Shown here piece by piece: positions 1-9,542 of a stretch of 64,000 nt of DNA. The notes under the pieces were generated by a model, which was not told the DNA's origin, ran no database searches, and saw only the letters and a list, made by a program, of their open reading frames with translations. Within the stretch, counting starts at the first letter, position 1; each line of letters begins with the position of its first letter. A program made the position numbers and the translations under genes. Origin of the DNA: Novosphingobium capsulatum NBRC 12533 (lineage in GTDB: Bacteria; Pseudomonadota; Alphaproteobacteria; Sphingomonadales; Sphingomonadaceae); the NCBI RefSeq assembly GCF_001598375.1, contig NZ_BCYV01000005.1:124001-188000 (forward strand), given 5' to 3'.

Positions 1-1
1 C

Positions 2-1063
2 GCGATGCTGGGCGCGCCGGAAGCGGTGCTGAGCTTTGCCGAGCGGGACGCGGGCGGACCGGCGATCCCGTCGCGCTTCCTGCTGCGCATCCGCGCCATG
101 CTGGGCGAAGATGGCGTGGCGTGGGAACGCGATGCGGTCGAACTGGCACAGGCGCTGGATGCCGCGCCCCAGGCCGCCGCCTATCCGCGCCCGCGCCCCA
201 TGCCATCGCCGCTGCAACGCCGCGTCGATATTGCCGTGACCGCGCTCGATCGCCTGCGGTCAGACCCCTATCAGTTCTATGCCTCGGCCATTCTCGGTCT
301 CAGGAGCCTGGACCCGCGCGATGCCGATCCCACCCCGGCCTGGCGCGGCACGGCGGTACACGCCATTCTCGAAGAGTGGCACCAGGCCGGCGCGCCACCG
401 GGCGAACTGGTGCCGCTGGCCGAACGCAAGCTGGCCGAAATGAGCGCGCACCCGTTCATGCGCAGCCTGTGGCGCCCGCGCCTGACTGCTGCGCTCGCCT
501 GGATCGAGGACGAGCAGGAAAGCCTGCTGGCCGATGGGCGCCGCGTGGCCGCGTTCGAATGCTGGGGCGATACGCAGGTCAATGGCATCCGCATCTTTGG
601 CCGGGCCGACCGCATCGACCTGCTGCCCGATGGCACCCTGGCGATCGTGGACTACAAGACCGGCACGCCGCCATCGGGGCGGATGGTGCAGGAAGGCTTT
701 GCCCTGCAACTGGGTCTGGTCGGCCTGATCGCCCAGGCTGGCGGCTTCAAGGACAAGGACGGCCGCGTGACCTTGGAGGGCGAGCCGACCCGCTTTGAAT
801 ACTGGTCGCTGGCGCGCAATCGCGAGCGCGGCTTTGGCTATCGCGAAGAGCCGATCCTGGAAGGGCGGCGCAAATCGGGCATCCCGCGCGAGGATTTCCT
901 GCCCGAAACCCGCCGCTTTCTGGACGAGGCGATTGCCCGGTGGATTCTGGGTAACGAGCCGTTCGTGGCCAGGCTCAATCCCGATCTGCCCAGCTATGCC
1001 GATTATGACCAGCTGATGCGGCTGGAAGAATGGCAGGGGCGCGGCGGGGGTGACGGCGCGTGA
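2..1063 (+). CDS. addB: AddB helicase/nuclease, 3' end (partial)
   Basis: C-terminal part of AddB, the partner of AddA in the RecBCD-like complex that resects double-strand breaks. The reading frame is open from the window edge, so the true start lies upstream. The visible part is the RecB-type PD-(D/E)XK nuclease: a GRADRIDLL segment followed by IVDYKTG, where Asp and Lys are the usual metal and catalytic residues. The stop overlaps the GTG start of addA (GTGA), as expected for translational coupling of the two subunits. AddB was chosen over RecB because addA follows directly and because the alphaproteobacterial order addB-addA-trxA is kept here. Confidence 0.93.
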   Translation, partial: AMLGAPEAVLSFAERDAGGPAIPSRFLLRIRAMLGEDGVAWERDAVELAQALDAAPQAAAYPRPRPMPSPLQRRVDIAVTALDRLRSDPYQFYASAILGLRSLDPRDADPTPAWRGTAVHAILEEWHQAGAPPGELVPLAERKLAEMSAHPFMRSLWRPRLTAALAWIEDEQESLLADGRRVAAFECWGDTQVNGIRIFGRADRIDLLPDGTLAIVDYKTGTPPSGRMVQEGFALQLGLVGLIAQAGGFKDKDGRVTLEGEPTRFEYWSLARNRERGFGYREEPILEGRRKSGIPREDFLPETRRFLDEAIARWILGNEPFVARLNPDLPSYADYDQLMRLEEWQGRGGGDGA

Positions 1064-4000
1064 GCAAGGTCTATCCCCTCAAGGGCAACCAGGCGCGCGC
1101 GGTGGCGCCGCATCGCACGGTGTGGCTGTCCGCCTCGGCCGGCACGGGCAAGACCCAGGTGCTTTCGGCACGCGTGCTGCGGCTGTTGCTGCAAGACGGG
1201 GTAGAGCCGGAAAACATCCTGTGCCTGACCTTTACCAAGGCGGGGGCGGCGGAAATGGCCACCCGCGTCAACGATGTCCTGGCGCGCTGGGTGCGGCTGG
1301 ATGATCTGGCGCTGTTCCAGGAACTGGAGGCGATCGGCGCTGACGCGCGCCCGGAAACCCTGGCGCGGGCGCGCAGCCGCTTTGCCGCCGTGCTCGATTG
1401 CCCGGGCGGCGGCCTGCGGATCGAGACGATCCACGCGTTTTCGCAGTGGCTGCTTTCGGCCTTTCCGGTGGAATCGGGCCTGTTGCCCGGCACCCGCGCG
1501 ATGGAAGACCGTGACCGCGAACTGCTGGTACGCGAAGTGCTGGCGCAGATGCTGGTGGAAGCAGAGGAAGCGGGCGACGAGGGCCTGCTCGATGCGCTGG
1601 CCCATCTGGCGCTGCGCATGGACCAAGGCAGCGTCATCGGCTTTCTGCTGCGCTGTGCCAAGGCGATCGACCTGTGGCAGGAACCGGGCGCGTGGCGGCC
1701 GCCGCTGCGCCCGCGCATCAACCAGATGCTCGGCCTGGCGGCAGACGAGGATGGCAGCGGTGTGGCCGCGCTCTGTGCCGACGATGCGTTTGACGTGGCC
1801 TCGGTGCGGCGCTGCATGGCCGCCAATGCGGCTTGGGGCACCAGGACCGGCATGGATGCGGCCAACATGATGGGCGATTGGCTGGCCGCCGATCCGCAGG
1901 CGCGCCTGGCCGGGATCGACGATTTCGCCAAGCTGTTCCTGACGACCAAGGGTGAGGCGAAATCCACCCGCAACCTGGATAAGCACGAGCCGGCCTATGC
2001 CGATTACCAGGCGCGGGTGATCGCCGGAATTACGGCGCTGCGCGATCGCCTCGCGCTGGTCAATCTGGCGGCGCTGCTCGATCCCGCGCTCACTGTCGGG
2101 CGGCGCTTTGCCCTGGCGTGGGAAGCGGCAAAGGCGCGCGAAGGCTTCATCGATTTCGATGACCAGATCCGCACCGCCGCCGCGCTATTGACAGAGCGCA
2201 CCACCGCCGACTGGATTCGCTACAAGCTCGATCGCCGGTTTGACCACGTGCTGGTGGACGAGGCGCAGGACACCAACGAGGCGCAGTGGCGCATCGTGCT
2301 CGATGGCCTGGTGCAGGATTTCTTTTCCGGTCAGGGACAAAGCCAGCGAGACCCGCGCACCCTGTTCGTGGTGGGCGATTACAAGCAGGCGATCTTCCGT
2401 TTCCAGGGCACCAGCCCGGAAAACTTTGCCAAGGCGCGCGAGCGGGTGCGGCGCGAACTGGCTGGCCTGGCCGAGGCGATGGACGAGCCTGATCGCGCGC
2501 TGCTCTCGCTCGGCCTGGGGCAATCCTATCGCACGGCGATGCCGATCCTGGCGTTTGTCGATCGCGCGATTGCCGCCATCGGCCCTGATCGCTTTGGCCT
2601 GCCCGAAGCGCCCGAACCCCATGTCGGGGATGTGCGGCCGGGGCTGGTGCGGCTGTGGCGGCCGGTGGGCGAGGGCGCCGGCGACGAGGAAGACCTGCCC
2701 GAAGCCGGCGAGGAGGGCGGCGAAAACTGGCTATCGCGCCCCGATCGCGATCTGGCCGACCGGCTGGCGCGCCAGGTGCGGCAATGGCTCGACACTGGAT
2801 TTCCGCTGCACAAGGGCACCCCGCGCAACGCCCGGGCTGGCGACGTGATGATCCTGGTGCGCAAGCGCAAGGACTTGGCCGGGCTGATCGTGGCCCGCCT
2901 GCATGCGCGCGGCGTACCGGTGGCTGGGGTGGACCGGCTGCGGCTGGGCGCGCCGCTGGCGGTGAAGGATCTGATGGCGGCGCTGCGTTTCTGTGCGCAG
3001 CCGCTCGATGATCTTAACCTCGCCAACCTGCTGGTGTCGCCGCTGATCGCGTGGAGCCAGGAAGACCTGCTCGAGCGCGGCTATCGCAAGGATGGCGTGC
3101 GGCTGTGGACGCATCTGGCGCACAGCCGCGATCCCGCGACCGTGCAGACAGTGGAGCAATTGCTCGACCTGTTGCGCCGCGCCGATTTCGAACCGCCAGC
3201 GCAACTGCTGCACTGGCTGCTGGTGGGGCCGTGGCGGGCACGCTTCAAGCTGGTGGCGCGGCTGGGGCGTGAGGCCAACGATCCGATCGACGAACTGCTC
3301 AACGCCGCAATGGCCTATGCCACGGGCCAGGTGCCCAGCCTGGTCGGTTTTGTGCAATGGTTCGACAGCGGCGATGGCGAATTGAAGCGCGAGGCGGGGC
3401 AGGCCGCCGATCTGGTGCGGGTAATGACCGTGCACGGATCAAAGGGGCTGCAGGCGCCGATCGTGATCCTGGCCGATGCCGCCGATGATCCCGACGCCGC
3501 CATGGCGCGGGGCAGCGAACTGGTGGAGCACGGGCCGGGCCAGCGCCCGCGCAGCGTGCCGCTGCCCGCGTTGCGCAAGGAAGAAAAGGCCCCGCCGATC
3601 CGCGCCGCAGAAGAGCAGGCTGCACGGGAAGAGCGCGCGGAACACTGGCGCCTGCTCTATGTCGCGCTGACCCGCGCCGAAGAAGCGCTGTTCATCGCCG
3701 GCGCTTGGCCGCCATCGCGCAAGGAACTGCCCGCCGATAGCTGGTATGCCCAGCTTGCGCCCTTGTTCGGCGAGGACGAGGCGTGGGAGCCGGATGCCAT
3801 CTGGGACGGCGCGCGCAGCATCGGCATGCCCGGGCCGCCCGTGGTGGAAGCGCCGCGCACGGTTGAAAACCTGGGGCTGCCGCTGCTGCCGCCCTGGCTT
3901 ACCACCCCGATCGGCCCTGAACCGCGCCCACCGCGCCCGCTGGCGCCATCGGCGCTGGGGGAGGACGAAGCACCTGATCCACCCACGCGCCCCGGGCCCG

Positions 4001-4515
4001 GCGCGCTGTTGGCGGCGCGGCGCGGCACCTTGATCCACAGGCTGATCGAGCGGCTGCCTGCCGTGGCACCGGGCGAGCGGGCCGAAGCGGCGCTGGCCTG
4101 GCTGGCGCGGCAAGGCGCTGAATTTGATGCTGATGCCCATGCCGACATGCTGCGTGCCGCGCTCGCCGTGCTCGATCATCCCGATTGGCAGGCGGTGTTC
4201 GGCCCTGGATCACTGGCCGAAGTGCCGCTGGCCGCCGTGGTCGAAGGTCGCGTGGTATCGGGCACGATCGATCGCCTGTTGATCGCACCCGATCGCGTGC
4301 TGATCGTGGATTTCAAGACGGCGCGGCGTCCGCCGGCCAGCTTGGCGGATGTTCCGGCGGCCTATCTGCGGCAGATGGCGGCCTATGCCGCCGCGCTGAC
4401 CACGATCCATCCCGATCGCGCGGTGGAGGCGGCGCTGCTCTATACCCACGCCCCGCAACTAATCGCCATTCCCGCAGAAGTTCTGGCGCGGCACCACCCC
4501 ATGGCCGCGACATAG
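1060..4515 (+). CDS. addA: Double-strand break repair helicase AddA
   Basis: UvrD/Rep-type superfamily 1 helicase with a C-terminal nuclease, 1151 aa, normal for alphaproteobacterial AddA. The Walker A motif SASAGTGKT lies at residues 24-32. A DEAQDTNEAQW Walker B/motif II lies near residue 397, and VMTVHGSKGLQ near residue 790 is motif V. The C-terminal GTIDRLLIAPDRVLIVDFKT is the RecB-family PD-(D/E)XK nuclease. The start is GTG at 1060, overlapping the addB stop. AddAB loads RecA after resecting broken ends. Confidence 0.96.
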   Translation: MSKVYPLKGNQARAVAPHRTVWLSASAGTGKTQVLSARVLRLLLQDGVEPENILCLTFTKAGAAEMATRVNDVLARWVRLDDLALFQELEAIGADARPETLARARSRFAAVLDCPGGGLRIETIHAFSQWLLSAFPVESGLLPGTRAMEDRDRELLVREVLAQMLVEAEEAGDEGLLDALAHLALRMDQGSVIGFLLRCAKAIDLWQEPGAWRPPLRPRINQMLGLAADEDGSGVAALCADDAFDVASVRRCMAANAAWGTRTGMDAANMMGDWLAADPQARLAGIDDFAKLFLTTKGEAKSTRNLDKHEPAYADYQARVIAGITALRDRLALVNLAALLDPALTVGRRFALAWEAAKAREGFIDFDDQIRTAAALLTERTTADWIRYKLDRRFDHVLVDEAQDTNEAQWRIVLDGLVQDFFSGQGQSQRDPRTLFVVGDYKQAIFRFQGTSPENFAKARERVRRELAGLAEAMDEPDRALLSLGLGQSYRTAMPILAFVDRAIAAIGPDRFGLPEAPEPHVGDVRPGLVRLWRPVGEGAGDEEDLPEAGEEGGENWLSRPDRDLADRLARQVRQWLDTGFPLHKGTPRNARAGDVMILVRKRKDLAGLIVARLHARGVPVAGVDRLRLGAPLAVKDLMAALRFCAQPLDDLNLANLLVSPLIAWSQEDLLERGYRKDGVRLWTHLAHSRDPATVQTVEQLLDLLRRADFEPPAQLLHWLLVGPWRARFKLVARLGREANDPIDELLNAAMAYATGQVPSLVGFVQWFDSGDGELKREAGQAADLVRVMTVHGSKGLQAPIVILADAADDPDAAMARGSELVEHGPGQRPRSVPLPALRKEEKAPPIRAAEEQAAREERAEHWRLLYVALTRAEEALFIAGAWPPSRKELPADSWYAQLAPLFGEDEAWEPDAIWDGARSIGMPGPPVVEAPRTVENLGLPLLPPWLTTPIGPEPRPPRPLAPSALGEDEAPDPPTRPGPGALLAARRGTLIHRLIERLPAVAPGERAEAALAWLARQGAEFDADAHADMLRAALAVLDHPDWQAVFGPGSLAEVPLAAVVEGRVVSGTIDRLLIAPDRVLIVDFKTARRPPASLADVPAAYLRQMAAYAAALTTIHPDRAVEAALLYTHAPQLIAIPAEVLARHHPMAAT

Positions 4516-4615
4516 CTTTTGCAGGGGCGCCCCCAACAAACCTTTCGCGCATCCCGGTTGCCAAGCGCGCGGCAAATCCTAGATACCATCCCAACTGATC
4601 AACGGAGTTTCGTTC

Positions 4616-4936
4616 ATGTCGACCAAAGCCGTCACCGACGCCAGCTTTTCCACCGAAGTCCTTCAGTCCGACAAGCCCGTGCTGGTGGATTTCTGGGCCG
4701 ACTGGTGTGGCCCGTGCAAGATGATCGCCCCGGCGCTGGAAGAAATCGCCGAAGAACTGGCTGACAAGGTGACCATCGCCAAGGTGGACATCATGGAAAA
4801 CACCACCATCGCCAGCGATTTCGGCGTGCAGTCGATTCCGCTGCTGATCCTGTTCAAGGATGGCAAGCCGGTGGCGCAGAAGCTGGGCGCCGCGCCCAAG
4901 AGCCAGCTCAAGGGTTGGCTGGAAAGCGTTCTGTAA
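4616..4936 (+). CDS. trxA: Thioredoxin
   Basis: Cytosolic thioredoxin of 106 aa that reduces protein disulfides with electrons from thioredoxin reductase. The active site WADWCGPCK places the redox cysteines at 31 and 34. The cis-Pro segment SIPLLILFKDGKP follows in the usual place, and the length is standard. It lies 100 nt after addA on the same strand, the conserved sphingomonad neighbourhood. A purine-rich AACGGAG sits 8-14 nt before the ATG. A GC-rich palindromic repeat follows and separates it from the convergent phosphatase gene. Confidence 0.96.
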   Translation: MSTKAVTDASFSTEVLQSDKPVLVDFWADWCGPCKMIAPALEEIAEELADKVTIAKVDIMENTTIASDFGVQSIPLLILFKDGKPVAQKLGAAPKSQLKGWLESVL

Positions 4937-4949
4937 GCTTACAGGGCAA

Positions 4950-5062
4950 CCCCTCCGTCAGGCCTGCGGCCTGCCACCTCCCCACGGTGTGGGGAGGATC
5001 TTCTTTATCCTCCCTGCCGAAGGCGGGGAGGGGGACCACCCGCAGCGCGGGTGGTGGAGGGG
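4950..5062. repeat. GC-rich palindromic intergenic element, copy A
   Basis: About 113 bp bounded by CCCCTCC and its inverted copy GGAGGGG. It contains nested inverted repeats around CTCCCCAC/GTGGGGAG and CCACCCGC/GCGGGTGG. It shares the order CCCCTCCG..., GGCCTGCGGCC, CCACCTCCCC and a GGTGGTGGAGGGG end with the element at 55808-55909. It fills the gap between two convergent genes and could act as a two-way transcription barrier. Confidence 0.75.
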
Positions 5063-5065
5063 CAA

Positions 5066-5875
5066 TTACAAACCCGCCAACCGTTCCGCCATGGCATCGA
5101 ACAGCGCGGGTGTGCTGGCGGCAATCAGGCCCTTTTCGCCCAATTGATCCACGCGATAGGGCCGCCCATCGGGCCGCGCGGCCTTGCCGCCGGCTTCGTT
5201 GACGAACAAGACCCCGGCGGCATGGTCCCAGGCCAGGGTGCGCTCGAAAATCGAGACATCGTTCACCCCCAGCACCAGGCGCGGATATTGCTCCGCCGCG
5301 CAACGCGGAATGTCCACCACGCTATAGTGGGGCAGGATATGCTGGCGCATCGCCTCGCGCTGGGCCGCGTCCATGAACACGGTGGAAATCGCCGCGACCG
5401 GCGGAATCTGGCTGGTCGGCGTGGCGCGCACCGGCTGGCCATTTACAAACGCGCCCCGGCCCAGTTGCGCGGTGCACAGCCGGCCGGATGGCACATCGTG
5501 AATCCATCCCGCCACGCACTGCCCATGCTCGGCCAGCGCGATCAGCACGCCAAATGGCGGCTTGCCCGCAGCGAAGTTGTTGGTGCCATCGAGCGGATCG
5601 ATGATCCAGCACAGCCCATCGCCCAGCCGTTCCATCAGCGCCGGATCGGCATGGGCGGCTTCCTCGCCCACGATAGTGGCCTGGGGGAGGATCGTGGCGA
5701 GCCCCTCGCTCAGCAGCCGCTCCGCGTGGGTATCGGCCACAGTGACTACGTCGTTGACGGCCTTGTTGATCACGTCAGCCTCTGAAAGCTGGCGATAGCG
5801 CGGGGCGATGGCTTCCTGCGCCACGCGGGCGATCAGCGCGCTGACGGCAGCGTCGATCTCGGGCGTCCAGCTCAT
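5066..5875 (-). CDS. Inositol-monophosphatase family phosphatase
   Basis: IMPase-fold Mg2+-dependent phosphatase of 269 aa. The metal-binding signatures are visible: GEE at residues 70-72, CWIIDPLDGTNNF at about 89-101 and LAWDHAAG near 214. Homologues act on inositol phosphates, histidinol phosphate or 3'-phosphoadenosine phosphate, and the sequence alone does not fix the substrate. The start at 5875 was chosen because its ATG overlaps the stop of the upstream GST gene (ATGA). This is one of two IMPase-family genes here; the other is at 38873. Confidence 0.88.
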   Translation of the reverse strand: MSWTPEIDAAVSALIARVAQEAIAPRYRQLSEADVINKAVNDVVTVADTHAERLLSEGLATILPQATIVGEEAAHADPALMERLGDGLCWIIDPLDGTNNFAAGKPPFGVLIALAEHGQCVAGWIHDVPSGRLCTAQLGRGAFVNGQPVRATPTSQIPPVAAISTVFMDAAQREAMRQHILPHYSVVDIPRCAAEQYPRLVLGVNDVSIFERTLAWDHAAGVLFVNEAGGKAARPDGRPYRVDQLGEKGLIAASTPALFDAMAERLAGL

Positions 5876-6477
5876 GTGAACGGCACCGCGGCAATGGCCT
5901 GGAAGCCGGGGCGGGGGCGCAGCCGTTCCATCCACGCCTCCACATGGGGCAGGGCCGGCCGTTCGATCGGCAGGCTGAACCAGGTGTGGGCATAGGTGCC
6001 CATGGGAATATCGGCCACGCCAAAGCTGTCGCCCGACAGGAACGGCTGGCGCGCCAGTTGCGCGTCGACCATCGCCATCAGCGTGGCACAGGCGGTGGCA
6101 GATTTGGCCACTACCGGATCGCTGCCATCCTTGCCGCCGCGCACACAGCCCAGAAACGCATCGCGCTGCGCGTCGGCATAGAGGAACTGCCAGTCCATCC
6201 ACTGGTCGCCCTGCGCGCGGATTGCCGGATCGGCGGGCCACAGCTGCGGGGCATGGGCGGCGAACAGATAGCGCAGGATGGCGTTCGATTCCCACACCGT
6301 CACGCTGCCGTCGTCGATCATCGGCACCAGGCGGTTGGGATTCTTGGCCAGGTATTCGGGCGTATAGCCAAAGCTGCCGCCCATATCCCGCCGCTCGAAA
6401 TCCAGGCCGCATTCGTGCGCGCCCCACACCACCTTCTTGACGTTGTGCGAATTGATCCGCCCCCAGATGACCAGCAT
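5872..6477 (-). CDS. Glutathione S-transferase
   Basis: Soluble GST of 201 aa. The N-terminal thioredoxin-like domain carries the cis-Pro segment NRLVPMIDDG and the glutathione-binding VWESNAILRYL (Glu-Ser). The all-helical C-terminal domain follows. The N-terminal GRINSHNVKKV puts a Ser in the usual active-site region. It lies 6 nt after argJ and overlaps the phosphatase gene by 4 nt, so the three genes are probably one transcript. The substrate is unknown. Confidence 0.88.
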   Translation of the reverse strand: MLVIWGRINSHNVKKVVWGAHECGLDFERRDMGGSFGYTPEYLAKNPNRLVPMIDDGSVTVWESNAILRYLFAAHAPQLWPADPAIRAQGDQWMDWQFLYADAQRDAFLGCVRGGKDGSDPVVAKSATACATLMAMVDAQLARQPFLSGDSFGVADIPMGTYAHTWFSLPIERPALPHVEAWMERLRPRPGFQAIAAVPFT

Positions 6478-6483
6478 GGCAGC

Positions 6484-7710
6484 TCAGCTCCGGTAATCGG
6501 CGTTGATCGAGATGTAGCCATGCGTCAGGTCGCAGGTCCACACCGTGGCGCGGCCCTGGCCGAGGCCCAGGTCGACCTCGATCGAAATTTCGCGGCCCTT
6601 GAGGTGCGCGGCCACCGGCGCTTCATCGTAATCGGCGAGTGGCTGGCCGTCCTTGGCCGCCCAGGTGCCACCAAAGCCGATCGACAGGCGATCGCGGTCG
6701 GCCGGTTCGCCCGCCTTGCCCACGGCCATCACCACGCGGCCCCAGTTGGCGTCTTCGCCGGCGATGGCGGTTTTTACCAGCGGCGAATTGGCGATGGCCA
6801 GGCCGACACGGCGGGCGCTTTCGTCGGAAACAGCGCCGGAAACGGCAACGGCGATGAACTTCTGCGCGCCTTCGCCATCCTTGACCACCAGGTGCGCCAG
6901 TTCGCGGCACACCTGCTCCAGCGCGGCGGCAAAGGCTTCCCCGCCTACGTCGTCCCGGCTGGTGAGCAGGGCGTTGCCCGCCTTGCCGGTGGCAAAGGCC
7001 ATGACCGTGTCGCTGGTGGAGGTGTCGCTATCGACCGTGATGCACGAAAAAGTGCGCTGGTTGGCGGCCGACAGGCATTCCTGCAGGAAGGTGGGCGAAA
7101 CCGCGGCGTCGGTAAAGATATAGCCCAGCATCGTCGCCATGTCGGGGGCGATCATGCCCGAACCCTTGATGATCGCCGCAAGCGTTACCGTGGTATCGCC
7201 CACGATCGCGGTGGCCGTGGCGCCCTTGGCAAAGGTGTCGGTCGTGCCGATGGTGTTGGCCGCCTCTTCCCAGGTGCAGGGCAGGGCCAGCAGCGCCGCT
7301 TCGATCCCGGCGCGGGCCTTGTCCTTGGGCAGCGGCACGCCGATCACGCCGGTGGACGAGACGAACACTGCCTCGCGCGCGCAGCCCAGGTGGGTGGCGA
7401 CCTGGTCCATGATCGCTTCCACCGCCTCGCGCCCGCGATAGCCGGTAAAGGCGTTGGAATTGCCGGCATTGACCACCAGCGCGCGCGCGGCGCCTTGTGC
7501 TACATTCTGCCGCCCCAGCTCCACTTCCGAGGAACAGCACACATTGCGGGTGAACACACCGGCCACGGCCGTGCCTTCGTCCAGCTCCACATAGGTGAGG
7601 TCACAGCGTCCCCAATCCTTGTACCCGGCACGGGCCACGCGCGGGGTCACGCCGGCAATCGCGGGCAGGGCGGGGAAGGGCGAGGCGAGCGGGGAAACGG
7701 CGTCTGACAT
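6484..7710 (-). CDS. argJ: Bifunctional glutamate N-acetyltransferase / ornithine acetyltransferase
   Basis: ArgJ, 408 aa, transfers the acetyl group from N-acetylornithine to glutamate in the cyclic arginine pathway and can also use acetyl-CoA. The autoprocessing site KGSGMIAPDMATML is present; cleavage is expected between Ala192 and Thr193, giving alpha and beta chains with Thr as nucleophile. The C-terminal NSPLVKTAIAGEDANWGR is typical of the family. It is the first gene of a minus-strand unit with the GST and the phosphatase. Confidence 0.96.
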   Translation of the reverse strand: MSDAVSPLASPFPALPAIAGVTPRVARAGYKDWGRCDLTYVELDEGTAVAGVFTRNVCCSSEVELGRQNVAQGAARALVVNAGNSNAFTGYRGREAVEAIMDQVATHLGCAREAVFVSSTGVIGVPLPKDKARAGIEAALLALPCTWEEAANTIGTTDTFAKGATATAIVGDTTVTLAAIIKGSGMIAPDMATMLGYIFTDAAVSPTFLQECLSAANQRTFSCITVDSDTSTSDTVMAFATGKAGNALLTSRDDVGGEAFAAALEQVCRELAHLVVKDGEGAQKFIAVAVSGAVSDESARRVGLAIANSPLVKTAIAGEDANWGRVVMAVGKAGEPADRDRLSIGFGGTWAAKDGQPLADYDEAPVAAHLKGREISIEVDLGLGQGRATVWTCDLTHGYISINADYRS

Positions 7711-7840
7711 GGCCGCGTTCCCTAGCGATTCGATTTCCCGCCGTCCATGGCTGAGCCGGCCGCGGCACGCCGCTGGGCAGACAATTGACGCAAGAATGTG
7801 GCACCGGCATCACTTTGCCGTGAAACGGGGAAACAGACAC

Positions 7841-8494
7841 ATGCAGCATGCGATGCGCCACGCGGTCTTGATCGGCTTGGGAGTAATGCTCTGCGCGCCG
7901 GGTGCGGCGATGGCGCGCCCGCGATCGCGCCCGCCGGTCGAAACACCGGCCAAGCCCAATGGCGATGCCGGGCAATGGGTTTTGCCTGATGACTATCCGC
8001 CCGCGGCGCTGCGCAACAACGATACCGGTACGACCGGCTTCCGCCTGACTTATGACGAGACGGGCAAGGTGACCGATTGCGAGGTGACGGCAAGCAGCGG
8101 CTATGCCGATCTCGACGCCACCACCTGCCGGGTTTTGCTGTTGCGGGCCAGCTTCATACCCGGCACCCGCAATGGCAAGCCGGTGGCGAGCGCCTATACC
8201 AGTTCGGTGCGGTGGAGCATCCCTGAAGATAGCGACGAGGAGGAAACCGACACGCCGCCGACGCTGCCGACCGCGTACAAGGGCCAACTGGTCTATACCA
8301 TTGCCGCCGATGGCACGGTGGCGCGGTGCGAGGCGGTGGAAAACGATGGCAAACGGCACGAGGTGCCAGCCGGGTCCGGCCTGGTCGCCTGTCCGGCCGG
8401 CAAGACATTCCCCATTCCGCGCGATGCCAGCGGCAAGCCGGTGGCGCGGCGCGTGACCACCACGTTTTCCGTTGCGGTCGAAGATGTGCCATGA
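7841..8494 (+). CDS. Secreted TonB C-terminal-domain protein 1
   Basis: A 217-aa protein with an N-terminal signal sequence (about residues 1-26, ending GAAMA) and a TonB_C-like region with PPAALRNNDTGTTGFRLTY, CEVTASSGYADLD and FIPGTRNGKPV. No transmembrane anchor or Pro-rich spanning segment like that of true TonB is visible, so it is probably periplasmic. A GGGGAAA lies 9 nt before the chosen ATG. It is paralogous to the next gene, with matching blocks in the same order. The role is unknown. Confidence 0.75.
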   Translation: MQHAMRHAVLIGLGVMLCAPGAAMARPRSRPPVETPAKPNGDAGQWVLPDDYPPAALRNNDTGTTGFRLTYDETGKVTDCEVTASSGYADLDATTCRVLLLRASFIPGTRNGKPVASAYTSSVRWSIPEDSDEEETDTPPTLPTAYKGQLVYTIAADGTVARCEAVENDGKRHEVPAGSGLVACPAGKTFPIPRDASGKPVARRVTTTFSVAVEDVP

Positions 8495-8574
8495 ACCGCG
8501 CCATCCCGGTTGACGCGCCCGTGTTCGCGCATCATCACGGTGGCTACAACGCATCAGGGACAGGGAACGGGGCA

Positions 8575-9192
8575 ATGGCGCGGAAACTGACGGCGACGAG
8601 CCTGGCCATCGGGTTGCTGATCGGGATGCCGGCGCTGGCGCAAGACTCGACCCCGGGACGGCCTGTCACCAATCCCGGGACGTGGATCTCGGCGGCGGAT
8701 TATCCGGCCAGCGCACTGCGCAATGCCGAACAGGGCGCAGTCCACTTTGCCCTGACATATGACGACACTGGCATGCCGACGACTTGCGAAGTGACGGCAA
8801 GCAGCGGTTCGTCGCAGCTGGATGATACCACGTGCCGGATACTGATGGCACGGGCGCGGTTCGTGCCCGGCACCAAGCATGGCAAGCCTGTGGGCGATAC
8901 CTTTCGCAGTTCCATCAACTGGCGCCTGCCCGGTGGGGGAGGCGGCAACGGCCTCAATGTTGTTCCGGCGCCCACCAAGCAGCAGATGGCGTTCGTGGTT
9001 GGTGCCGACGGCAAGGTGTTGCGCTGCGAGGCGTCTGAAAATGGCGGGGAATGGCATGAGGTTGCACCGGGGGCCGGCCTGATTTCCTGCCCGGTGGGCA
9101 AGCGGTTTGCCCCGGCAAAGGACGCGACGGGCAGAACCGTTGCCAAGCGGGTGACGGTAACCTTTACCATCGCTGTGGACGATGCGTCCTGA
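8575..9192 (+). CDS. Secreted TonB C-terminal-domain protein 2
   Basis: A 205-aa paralogue of the preceding gene with signal peptide MARKLTATSLAIGLLIGMPA ending near residue 23. The TonB_C core is aligned: YPASALRNAEQGAVHFALTY, CEVTASSGSSQLDDTTCRI and RFVPGTKHGKP. A second conserved half follows (VVGADGKVLRCEASENGGEW), matching the same block in gene 1. The start has AACGGGG 4 nt upstream. Tandem duplication is clear. The function is not established. Confidence 0.75.
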   Translation: MARKLTATSLAIGLLIGMPALAQDSTPGRPVTNPGTWISAADYPASALRNAEQGAVHFALTYDDTGMPTTCEVTASSGSSQLDDTTCRILMARARFVPGTKHGKPVGDTFRSSINWRLPGGGGGNGLNVVPAPTKQQMAFVVGADGKVLRCEASENGGEWHEVAPGAGLISCPVGKRFAPAKDATGRTVAKRVTVTFTIAVDDAS

Positions 9193-9275
9193 GCGCGCGT
9201 TCCGGCGCATGGGTTGAATCAAAATCTGCCGATTGCGCTTTACGCGCGGCGAGCCGTTCCCTATCTCCCATCGCA

Positions 9276-9542
9276 ATGCGCTTTTTGCTTGTCCTGTTTG
9301 CCCTGCTCAGCGGCCTGTCGCTGCCCGAGGTGGCCAATGCCACCACGCGCACCGAAGTGGCGGGGGCCGAGCATGCCGGGCTGGCAGTGGCCCCGGTGGC
9401 CGCGCATTGCGTGGTCCAGGCGGCGCGGGTGCGCGCCGCGCGCCCGGTTTTCGACGTGGCGCAGCAGGCCGTGCCGGCGATGTTCGCGCCGCTCGCGCTG
9501 GCCAGCACGGCCACCTATCGCAGCGACCGCGCGCGCGAATAA
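9276..9542 (+). CDS. Small exported protein upstream of secA
   Basis: An 88-aa ORF with a clear signal peptide (MRFLLVLFALLSGLSLPEVANA) and a short alanine-rich mature part containing one Cys and a basic ARVRAARP stretch. The end is STATYRSDRARE. It lies 129 nt before secA on the same strand. No known domain was recognised. In E. coli the exported arrest peptide SecM is encoded just before secA and controls it; this gene has the same position and type. It lacks the SecM arrest motif and the RAPP/RAPG motif of other arrest peptides, so that role is only a hypothesis. Confidence 0.6.
   Translation: MRFLLVLFALLSGLSLPEVANATTRTEVAGAEHAGLAVAPVAAHCVVQAARVRAARPVFDVAQQAVPAMFAPLALASTATYRSDRARE

Noticed and set aside
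5944..7707. 587-codon plus-strand frame opposite GST and argJ
   Set aside because: argJ and GST are unmistakable on the minus strand; the plus-strand translation is Gly/His/Arg-rich and without domains.
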